NCBI GenBank assembly: GCA_003641675.1
Contig: QNBI01000180.1
Coordinates: forward strand, 1 to 5,106
Direction of reading: 5' to 3'
DNA: 5,106 bases
Origin: Spirochaetota bacterium
Lineage (GTDB): Bacteria > Spirochaetota > Spirochaetia > SZUA-6
In this document: positions 1 through 5,106 of the stretch, piece by piece
How positions within the stretch are numbered: position 1 is the first letter of the stretch
How the letters are laid out: every line of letters starts with the position of its first letter
Notes under the pieces: generated by a model
The model's database searches: none
What the model saw: the letters and a program-made list of their open reading frames with translations, nothing else
What the model was told of the DNA's origin: nothing
Program-made: the position numbers and the translations under genes

Positions 1-414
1 ATTATCCGAATCCCTGTTGGGCGGTTCGGTTCCTTTAGAGAATAGGTCAACATCACCATCCTGTGCCCCATGTCCTGAATAGTAGAATAGAAAAAGGTCA
101 TTAGGACCTATTTCCGAATTAATTGTATTAATATCCGCTAAAAAATGATCTTTAGATGCAGTAGAATTCGTTCGCAGATAGACTGTAAAACTCTTTTGTT
201 TAAGCATAGCTGCTACATCTATTGCATCGTTATCGGAATATGTAAGGTTTGGAGATTGGCCTTCTGCAAGTGTATCTATATATTTGGAGATTCCATATAC
301 CATAGCATAGCTTTTAGGCAGGTTTAAGTTTTGTGAACATGAAAGGATGAAAAAAAAGGGGGGAACTAAAACAAAAAGCAGAACAGACAGTTTCGGGTCG
401 GCAGCTATTTTCAC
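1..414 (-). CDS. Caspase-family (peptidase C14-like) lipoprotein, C-terminus cut by window edge
   Basis: Partial gene. Reading the minus strand from GTG at 414 gives 138 codons with no stop before the window edge. The N-terminus is a lipoprotein signal peptide: Lys2 and Lys8, a very hydrophobic stretch (about 10-24), then ILSC with Cys26 as the likely lipidated residue. The rest reads like the first half of a caspase-like (p20) fold: a first strand around YAMVYGISKY (36-45), the conserved Asp-rich turn YSDNDA (59-64), an AAMLKQKSF helix, and LFLFYYSGHG (107-116). His115 in that last motif matches the catalytic His of clan CD proteases. The catalytic Cys would lie beyond position 1, so activity cannot be judged. 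The GTG start is supported by overlap with the upstream stop codon (GTGA) and by a GGAGA ribosome binding site. Known family roles are proteolysis after basic or acidic residues and, in some bacteria, defence or stress. A role at the envelope membrane is inferred from the lipobox. Confidence 0.82.
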   Translation of the reverse strand, partial: MKIAADPKLSVLLFVLVPPFFFILSCSQNLNLPKSYAMVYGISKYIDTLAEGQSPNLTYSDNDAIDVAAMLKQKSFTVYLRTNSTASKDHFLADINTINSEIGPNDLFLFYYSGHGAQDGDVDLFSKGTEPPNRDSDN

Positions 415-1007
415 AATCGTCTCCAGAGTACAAGAGGGTACAATTTTAGCTGGATAGAAAAAATGTGAGACGAAGAGTACTGCATGTCCGGCCTAAAGTT
501 ATATATATAGGGCAGAACAGCCGTGAAAGAGATAAAAGGCATGGTATCCGGTACAACTTCCAGAAAGGTTTCCACGCCCATAGAGGGGTAGAAAAAATCG
601 AGGTTTGTGTAGTCGTACTCATTAATGGAAGCAAAACCTGCAACACTTCCTCCTGCCCACATGCTTAATCTTAAAAATCTCCAGGGCAGAGGCCTCTGAT
701 AAGATACATAGAGTTTAATATAGCTATTGGAATAGCCTTTGTACAGGTAGCCGTACGATAATGAAGAAATAGACCAATGGGTATAGCCGACAGCACTGCC
801 AAAGTGGAGATTATCTGTAAAAAGAGGTAATTCAATACAAAAGTTATAGTCAATACCAGGCTGCATTTTTACAGAGTATGTTGAATTCTTGTTTAATGCA
901 ATCCCGGTACCGCCCGACAGACCAACGGAAAAACCTCTGCTTTGTGCAAACATAGGAAAAGATAAAATGACAAAAATAAAAAAAAGATATATATTCTTCT
1001 TAAACAC
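411..1007 (-). CDS. Small exported protein, predicted outer-membrane beta-barrel
   Basis: With the GTG start at 1007 this encodes 198 residues. A signal peptide follows: V-F-K-K, a hydrophobic core (about residues 5-17), then PMFAQS, with cleavage likely after FA or FAQS. The mature part has no hydrophobic helices. It is rich in Tyr, Phe, Gly and Ser in alternating patterns (for example GFSVGLSGGTGIAL, LHFGSAVGYTHWSIS, SYIKLYVSYQRPL, HIFSIQLKLYPLVLW), typical of about eight amphipathic strands of a small outer-membrane barrel. The specific family is not recognised. A TTG start at 1064 would add 19 residues, but it would overlap the divergent lipoprotein gene by 13 bp and bury the signal peptide. 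GTG at 1007 is therefore preferred, although neither start has a clear Shine-Dalgarno. The stop (TGA at 413-411) overlaps the next gene's GTG, implying co-translation with the caspase-like lipoprotein. It could serve as its surface partner, but that is a guess. Confidence 0.72.
   Translation of the reverse strand: MFKKNIYLFFIFVILSFPMFAQSRGFSVGLSGGTGIALNKNSTYSVKMQPGIDYNFCIELPLFTDNLHFGSAVGYTHWSISSLSYGYLYKGYSNSYIKLYVSYQRPLPWRFLRLSMWAGGSVAGFASINEYDYTNLDFFYPSMGVETFLEVVPDTMPFISFTAVLPYIYNFRPDMQYSSSHIFSIQLKLYPLVLWRRL
421..425 (-). promoter_or_regulatory. Ribosome binding site for the caspase-like lipoprotein
   Basis: On the minus strand TGGAG, extending to GGAGA, lies six bases before the GTG at 414. 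It sits inside the last codons (Trp-Arg-Arg-Leu) of the upstream beta-barrel gene. This favours the GTG start and suggests that ribosomes finishing the first gene re-initiate on the second. Confidence 0.6.
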
Positions 1008-1051
1008 TTTAGAGATAATGTTGTAAAAGGAAGGTAATATCAAGAACAAAA

Positions 1052-1435
1052 ATGAAGAAAACAATAATTTTATTAATTCTAACTATAGCACTGTTCAGTT
1101 CTTTTTCTTCTTGTAAAAAGAAAGAGGAAATAAGCACAATACCCCTACCGGCGACACCTGCTTTTACAATTGGTACTCAATGGGGGGTTATTACATCACA
1201 TTTTTTACGTTTAAGGAAAAACCCGGACAGCAAAGCACGCATACTGACTCATCTGCGGAAGGGTACACTTGTTGAAATAATGACAAAATCCACAAAGAGA
1301 GAAAAAATTGAAGGTCAGGATTCTTACTGGTACCAGATTAATTATAATGGACTTAAAGGCTGGATATTCGGCGGCTACTTAAAAGAATTTAATTCAAAAA
1401 ATGCAGCATTAGAATATGCAAAAGAGCTTAAATAA
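1052..1435 (+). CDS. SH3b-domain lipoprotein
   Basis: Encodes 127 residues. The N-terminus MKKTIILLILTIALF is a signal peptide ending in FSSC, so Cys21 is the probable lipidated residue. A charged KKKEE stretch follows, then a Pro/Thr-rich tether (about 27-40). Residues about 44-112 match a bacterial SH3 (SH3b) domain: GVITSHFLRLRKNPDSKA (the 'lRxxps' signature), LRKGTLVEIM, then YWYQINYNGLKGWIFGGYL, with the usual W-x-x-V/I and GW-hydrophobic motifs. Such domains commonly bind peptidoglycan or protein ligands at the cell wall; the ligand here is unknown. The C-terminus is a short charged helix (NAALEYAKEL). Only 2 bp separate it from the DUF445 gene, so the two probably share a transcript. 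The nearest Shine-Dalgarno-like run (GGAAGG, 1029-1034) is 17 bases from the ATG, too far to be normal, and no alternative upstream start exists before the in-frame TAA at 1016-1018. Confidence 0.85.
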   Translation: MKKTIILLILTIALFSSFSSCKKKEEISTIPLPATPAFTIGTQWGVITSHFLRLRKNPDSKARILTHLRKGTLVEIMTKSTKREKIEGQDSYWYQINYNGLKGWIFGGYLKEFNSKNAALEYAKELK

Positions 1436-1437
1436 CA

Positions 1438-3009
1438 ATGCAGGTTTTTTTAAGTGTATTGCCATGGATATTGCCCGTTGTATTGGGTGCTGTAATAGGC
1501 TACATAACAAATGCCATAGCTATTAAAATGCTCTTTCGGCCTCTTTCGGAAAAAAGATTCCTTGGTATCAGAATACCCTTTACGCCAGGGATAATTCCAA
1601 AGCAGAGATATCAGCTTTCGGACAACATAGGAGAAATGGTTTCCAATGAACTTATAACCGAAGAAGCCTTAAAAAGCCAGATTTCAAGAGAGGAAACAGT
1701 TGGAAGGTTTAAGATTGCCGTATCATCGGTAACTGAAAAACTCCTGCAGAGCCGTATTACAATTAAGAACAGAGAAGATTCTGTCAGCATATTTAAATTA
1801 ATCCGGGATTTAGTATCTGACCTCCTCTATGGATTTTTTAGCTCAAAAACGTTTATCTATGCTGTTCGTGATTTTACAGCGAAGACCACGGAATATTTAC
1901 TTTCGCGGAAGGTTAAAACGCTGGCTTTAAAATTTAAATGGGAGAATTTTATCCGGACAGGACTGGAAGATCTGCTGGAAAGCCGTGAAGTTCACGATTT
2001 TCTTGTTGAAAAGATATACGGGTATATTAAAAAGGCAAAAAACAGTTCTGAAAGTTTTTCGAAATTTATATCTCCGAAAGTTGCCCATTCTGCCGCTGTT
2101 TTTTTTGAAAGTTTCCTTCCCGGACTTACAGATTCTCTTATGACATGGCTTAAAACAGATAGCATGCATCGTGAGCTTGAATTCCGTGGACGTTTTCTGC
2201 TCCGTGACATTCTTGATAAGCTGAATATACTTCAAAAATTTCTTATAACAGCAGGGCAGTTTGATAAGTCTCTGGATGACAGAATGCCGGAAATAATAGA
2301 TGATGTATTGGAGCATTTTGAGAACATCCTGCATAAGGAAAAAACAAAGAAAGGCATTGTAAATTCTTTAGAGAAAGGGCTTCTTAAATGGGCGGAAAAG
2401 CCTCTTAGCCATACGCTGAAAATGGGGGATGAAAAAATTCTTCTGACACTTGATAATCTGTATATAAAAGCTGTAAATACATTTAAAGAGAATAACCTGT
2501 CTGTCAGTATCGAAAAGAATATTTCAAAATGGCTGGATTCTCATAGAGAATATACTTTAAAAGACTTTTTTGTCAGAACTCTGCATATGGATGAAAACAG
2601 GCTCAACGATTTTCTATCCAATACTATTCTTGAAGTTGTAACAAAACGGAGTACAATAGATAATATTCTAAATCAAATTGTTGGTTTTACAGAGAACTAC
2701 CTTTTAGAAGAGAAGAGTATAACTGTCGGTTCTTTACTAAAAATATCCTCTGACAAAAAAGAAAAAATAGACAGTTTTCTTGCAGATAAAGCCTATCTGT
2801 TTATTTCCGGTAATATACCGGAAATAGTAGAAGCACTTAATGTGAAAACACTGGTTGTTGAAAAGATTAATGCGCTTAATGTGGAAGAAGTTGAAAAACT
2901 GCTTCTGAAGGTTATAGCAAAGCATCTTAAATGGATAAATATCTTCGGTGCAATACTCGGAGGAATAATCGGAATGACACAGATTGCTATTCGTTTACTG
3001 GGTATTTAA
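1438..3009 (+). CDS. DUF445 family membrane protein (YheB/YjiN-like)
   Basis: Encodes 523 residues. The N-terminus has a hydrophobic segment (about 5-32) containing GAVIGYITNAIAIKMLFRPL, followed by IPFTPGIIPKQR (46-57) and a D-N-I-G-E-M-V helix. These are the hallmark motifs of DUF445 (Pfam PF04286), which includes B. subtilis YheB and E. coli YjiN. A second hydrophobic segment (about 500-521, FGAILGGIIGMTQIAIRLL) closes the protein, again as in the family. The long middle (about 60-495) is charged and apparently helical, so it is likely a soluble domain held at the membrane by both ends. The function of the family is not established. The protein seems longer than the roughly 380-430 residues I recall for YheB and YjiN. 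It starts 2 bp after the SH3b lipoprotein stop; a weak AAGAG (1422-1426) may serve as ribosome binding site. No terminator hairpin is visible after its stop. Confidence 0.9.
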   Translation: MQVFLSVLPWILPVVLGAVIGYITNAIAIKMLFRPLSEKRFLGIRIPFTPGIIPKQRYQLSDNIGEMVSNELITEEALKSQISREETVGRFKIAVSSVTEKLLQSRITIKNREDSVSIFKLIRDLVSDLLYGFFSSKTFIYAVRDFTAKTTEYLLSRKVKTLALKFKWENFIRTGLEDLLESREVHDFLVEKIYGYIKKAKNSSESFSKFISPKVAHSAAVFFESFLPGLTDSLMTWLKTDSMHRELEFRGRFLLRDILDKLNILQKFLITAGQFDKSLDDRMPEIIDDVLEHFENILHKEKTKKGIVNSLEKGLLKWAEKPLSHTLKMGDEKILLTLDNLYIKAVNTFKENNLSVSIEKNISKWLDSHREYTLKDFFVRTLHMDENRLNDFLSNTILEVVTKRSTIDNILNQIVGFTENYLLEEKSITVGSLLKISSDKKEKIDSFLADKAYLFISGNIPEIVEALNVKTLVVEKINALNVEEVEKLLLKVIAKHLKWINIFGAILGGIIGMTQIAIRLLGI

Positions 3010-3022
3010 AAAAGGATTAAAG

Positions 3023-3051
3023 TTGACGCTTAAAGTTATTTTTTATACAGT
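3023..3051 (+). promoter_or_regulatory. Candidate sigma70-type promoter for the GGDEF response regulator
   Basis: TTGACG (3023-3028) matches the -35 consensus at five of six positions. Downstream, TATACA (3044-3049) lies after a 15-bp spacer, or TACAGT (3046-3051) after a 17-bp spacer; either could act as the -10. Transcription would begin near 3055-3060, leaving a very short leader before the ATG at 3068. Assignment is by consensus only. Read-through from the DUF445 gene is also possible because no terminator intervenes. Confidence 0.45.
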
Positions 3052-3056
3052 GGCAT

Positions 3057-3062
3057 AAGGAG
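3057..3062 (+). promoter_or_regulatory. Strong Shine-Dalgarno AAGGAG that fixes the start at 3068
   Basis: AAGGAG is followed by five bases and the ATG at 3068. A nearer ATG at 3064 is out of frame and reaches a stop after 11 codons, so 3068 is the functional start. Confidence 0.7.
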
Positions 3063-3067
3063 AATGG

Positions 3068-4099
3068 ATGCAGGAAATAAATATCTGTGTAGTGGATGAT
3101 GACCCGGGTGATCTTTCATTAATGGAGAGAATCCTAAAAGGTGAAGGATACTACGTATATACATCCTCAAATGCGGAGGAACTTTATAGAATACTGGAAA
3201 ATGAAAATATACATATTGTTATTCTCGATGTATTGCTTCCGGATAAAACAGGTTATGAGGTATGCAGAGAGATCAGGAAAAAAAATCAACATAATTCCAT
3301 ACAGGTTGTACTTATATCCGGTGTAGAAGATGCAGATTATCATGAAAAAGCGTTGGAAGAAGGTGCGGATGATTTTATAAAAAAACCGTTTTCCGTGTTG
3401 GAGCTGCAGTTCAGAATTAAGGCGGCAGTGATACGATGGAGAAACCAGCAGAATCTGCTTCAGGAAAGAGAGTTTTACAGAAAGGCTGTCGCAGAAGAGG
3501 AAAGATTGTCTTCTATAGTCCTGGACCAGAACAGGTACCTAAAAGAGGCAAATGAAAAAATACGAAAACTTAACGAGGAGCTTGCCAGGGCAAATAAGGA
3601 ACTTGAGAAAATCGCTTCCTACGATATGCTTTCCGGTCTGTTTAACAGAAGAAGTCTTGAAAGTAAAATTAGTATAGAAATAGAACGTGCTGTAAGGCTA
3701 AACGTGCCTCTGTCCGGTATTATGATAGATATAGATCATTTTAAACATGTAAATGATAATTACGGACATCAGTGCGGCGATTTGGTAATAATGAATATCG
3801 GCAAGATATGCAACAGCCAGCTTCGTAAATACGATTATGCCGGCCGATACGGCGGTGAAGAGTTTTTTATTATCCTGCCTAATACAAAGGATGAACAGGC
3901 TCTCCATATTGCCCGAAGATTTAAAGAAGGAATAGAGGGCCTTTCGATTAAATGCGAAGATGAAATTATTAAAGTTACTGTTTCTATGGGCATTGCGCAG
4001 TTTAATCCCGAAGAGACGAGAGCTCAATGGATTAAGCGGGCAGACCAGGCAATGTACAGAGCAAAACAAACGGGCCGAAACAGAATAGTCCTTTCATAA
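3068..4099 (+). CDS. Response regulator diguanylate cyclase (REC-coiled coil-GGDEF)
   Basis: Encodes 343 residues with no signal or membrane segment, so it is cytoplasmic. The receiver domain (about 4-122) has the acidic pocket VVDDD (Asp10-12), the phospho-acceptor Asp54 in VILDVLLPD, the switch Ser84 in LISG, and the conserved Lys106 in IKKPF. A charged heptad-like linker (about 125-185) should form a dimerising coiled coil. The GGDEF domain (about 186-343) opens with DMLSGLFNRR and carries the metal-binding Asp221 in DIDHFKHVNDNYGH, the active-site motif GGEEF (262-266), and the inhibitory-site RxxD (Arg253-Asp256) five residues before it, as in PleD. It should condense two GTP into cyclic di-GMP when phosphorylated and be inhibited by its own product. 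The partner histidine kinase and the output are not in the window. It follows the DUF445 gene by 58 bp, with its own likely promoter, and converges on the transporter operon. Confidence 0.95.
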   Translation: MQEINICVVDDDPGDLSLMERILKGEGYYVYTSSNAEELYRILENENIHIVILDVLLPDKTGYEVCREIRKKNQHNSIQVVLISGVEDADYHEKALEEGADDFIKKPFSVLELQFRIKAAVIRWRNQQNLLQEREFYRKAVAEEERLSSIVLDQNRYLKEANEKIRKLNEELARANKELEKIASYDMLSGLFNRRSLESKISIEIERAVRLNVPLSGIMIDIDHFKHVNDNYGHQCGDLVIMNIGKICNSQLRKYDYAGRYGGEEFFIILPNTKDEQALHIARRFKEGIEGLSIKCEDEIIKVTVSMGIAQFNPEETRAQWIKRADQAMYRAKQTGRNRIVLS

Positions 4100-4110
4100 T
4101 AATAGCAATA

Positions 4111-4869
4111 TTAACCAATACCGAAATTAAATAATCCCCTGTTAATAAGGACTAAAAGCAGACCGGTAGAAATAAAAGTGTAAACAAAGCTGTACAGAGT
4201 ATCCAGGAATTTCCATTCGCTCTTGTTTAGAAAGGTCCTTTTCTGTTTATTTTCCAATCCCCTTACTGTCATTGAGACAGCTGCTCTTTCTGAATGCCGT
4301 ATTGCATTAATTAATACTGTAACAACGAACTGTATTGTTTCCCGAATTCTCTGTTTTTCTCCCCTAAAACGTATTAGGTGAATATTCTTAATCCTTAAGG
4401 TTTCATTTTTTATATAGGGAATAATATTCCATGCGGTATATATAGAATAGCCTATTTTAGGAGATAAATGCAGCTGCTGCATTAATGCATTTATAAGATC
4501 AAGCACATCTACTGCGGCAAGGTAACTTATAGAGATATATATGAGTGTAAGACTCCGTAAAAATATAACACAGGCTCTGTGAAAGGATGAGTTGTAAAAA
4601 ACAAATATAAAAATATGAATTTTTGTATAGGGGGGCAGCGGTGCGGAAAAGAAGAGATTTAAGAAAAATAAACTTACAGGGAGTAATGTCAGCGGTAAAA
4701 ATAATTTTAGAAAAATTTTAATTTTTATATTCGAGATTAGAATAGTATTCAGCAGAGCTAAAACTAAAAAGACAACAGGTGTATAAATATCAAAGGAAAT
4801 AAAAACGGGAATAGAATTTAGTATAACCGCTAAAAGAGCAGCAATAGGGTTTAATGATAAAATGTTCAT
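4111..4869 (-). CDS. ECF transporter transmembrane (T) component, EcfT/CbiQ family
   Basis: Encodes 252 residues. Hydrophobic segments lie at about 8-25, 29-47, 51-76, 84-120 and 224-243. A long amphipathic cytoplasmic stretch in between (about 122-215) carries the two coupling motifs of the family: RFRG (167-170), and ERAAVSM followed by VRG, with Arg203-Gly204. These match the Ala-Arg-Gly-type motifs that dock into the ATPase pair in energy-coupling factor transporters. The protein links ATP hydrolysis to a small substrate-specific S protein that brings in a vitamin or a metal such as cobalt or nickel; the substrate cannot be told from this gene. The ATG at 4869 overlaps the stop of the ATPase gene by one base (TAATG), so the two are almost certainly co-translated. 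It is the last gene of its operon and ends 11 bp from the convergent cyclase gene. The length is normal for the family. Confidence 0.88.
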   Translation of the reverse strand: MNILSLNPIAALLAVILNSIPVFISFDIYTPVVFLVLALLNTILISNIKIKIFLKLFLPLTLLPVSLFFLNLFFSAPLPPYTKIHIFIFVFYNSSFHRACVIFLRSLTLIYISISYLAAVDVLDLINALMQQLHLSPKIGYSIYTAWNIIPYIKNETLRIKNIHLIRFRGEKQRIRETIQFVVTVLINAIRHSERAAVSMTVRGLENKQKRTFLNKSEWKFLDTLYSFVYTFISTGLLLVLINRGLFNFGIG

Positions 4870-5106
4870 TAGATTTTTCCCGTGTTAGAGTTAATTAGAC
4901 TTTTATAGATATTTCCGGGCAGGTACCATTTGGCAGAGAGGCTTTCTCTGTTGGAGGTTATAAAGGTTATATACTGTTTTTTAGAACCTGCAAAAATTAG
5001 CGAGCCATTATCTAAAAAAAATATTCTATCAGAAATAGTAAAGGCCAACTCGGGATCATGGGTAGCAATAAGCATAAATACGCCCTGTTGTTTTAATCTT
5101 AAAAAT
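4869..5106 (-). CDS. ABC ATPase of ECF transporter (EcfA-like), N-terminal part beyond window edge
   Basis: Partial gene: only the last 78 residues are inside the window, and the frame stays open to position 5106. The visible part begins FLRLKQQGVFMLIATHDPEL, followed by SDRIFFLDNGSLIFAG. This is the canonical region after the Walker B and D-loop, with the switch (H-loop) His in THD, then the sDRi-x-x-l-x-x-G-x-x-x-x-G pattern of ABC ATPases. Walker A, the signature motif and Walker B lie outside the window. The ATG at 5075 is internal and is not the real start. Direct one-base overlap with the EcfT gene supports an energy-coupling factor ATPase role rather than a classical importer. Whether it is one of two ATPases (A and A') cannot be seen. 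Confidence 0.87.
   Translation of the reverse strand, partial: FLRLKQQGVFMLIATHDPELAFTISDRIFFLDNGSLIFAGSKKQYITFITSNRESLSAKWYLPGNIYKSLINSNTGKI

Noticed and set aside
145..327. Plus-strand open frame of 60 residues
   Set aside because: It lies opposite the caspase-like lipoprotein gene, has no recognisable domain, and its Cys/Ile-rich composition is that of an antisense shadow.
465..668. Plus-strand open frame of 67 residues
   Set aside because: It is antisense to the beta-barrel gene, with no ribosome binding site or family signature.
1008..1064. N-terminal extension of the beta-barrel protein from TTG at 1064
   Set aside because: It would place 19 residues before a good signal peptide, overlap the divergent lipoprotein gene, and has no ribosome binding site.
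1927..2334. Minus-strand open frame of 135 residues
   Set aside because: It is entirely antisense to the well-supported DUF445 gene, and its Lys/Phe/Cys-rich sequence matches no domain.
3051..3070. TGGCA upstream of the cyclase, considered as a sigma54 promoter element
   Set aside because: There is no TTGC element at the required spacing. The sigma70-like boxes just upstream fit better.
3698..4069. Minus-strand open frame of 123 residues
   Set aside because: It is the reverse complement of the GGDEF domain and resembles no protein family.
4107..4118. Small inverted repeat TATT-AACC-AATA at the convergent junction, considered as a terminator
   Set aside because: A four-base AT-only stem is too weak, and no T-run follows on either strand.

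Overview
The window is AT-rich, densely packed bacterial DNA. It holds seven protein-coding genes, two of them cut by the window ends, with almost no intergenic space. Two predicted lipoproteins, a signal-peptide-bearing beta-barrel-type protein and GTG starts point to a diderm (Gram-negative type) bacterium. The permissive lipoboxes (ILSC, FSSC), AT-richness and gene types would fit a spirochaete, but that placement is an impression and no phylogenetic marker is present.

Left part (1-1007, minus strand): a two-gene envelope unit. A small predicted outer-membrane beta-barrel protein comes first. Its stop codon overlaps (GTGA) the GTG start of a caspase-family (peptidase C14-like) lipoprotein, which runs off the left edge. 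The short ORF calls in this stretch miss this second gene because it starts with GTG and has no stop inside the window.

Middle (1052-3009, plus strand): divergent from the first unit across about 44 bp. An SH3b-domain lipoprotein is followed after 2 bp by a DUF445 membrane protein with one hydrophobic segment at each end. Both are probably envelope proteins made from one transcript.

Then (3068-4099, plus strand): a response regulator with a receiver domain, a coiled-coil linker and a GGDEF domain. The active-site (GGEEF) and inhibitory-site (RxxD) motifs are intact, so it should be a phosphorylation-controlled diguanylate cyclase. It has its own plausible sigma70-type promoter and a strong ribosome binding site.

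Right part (4111-5106, minus strand): the end of an ECF-type (energy-coupling factor) transporter operon converging on the cyclase gene. The C-terminal part of an ABC ATPase (EcfA-like) overlaps by one base (TAATG) the start of the transmembrane coupling protein EcfT. The substrate-binding S component is not in view, so the imported vitamin or metal cannot be named.

No RNA gene, CRISPR array, insertion sequence, attachment site or convincing intrinsic terminator was seen. The least ordinary item is the coupled pair of beta-barrel protein and caspase-like lipoprotein at the left edge. The rest looks like ordinary chromosomal gene content.
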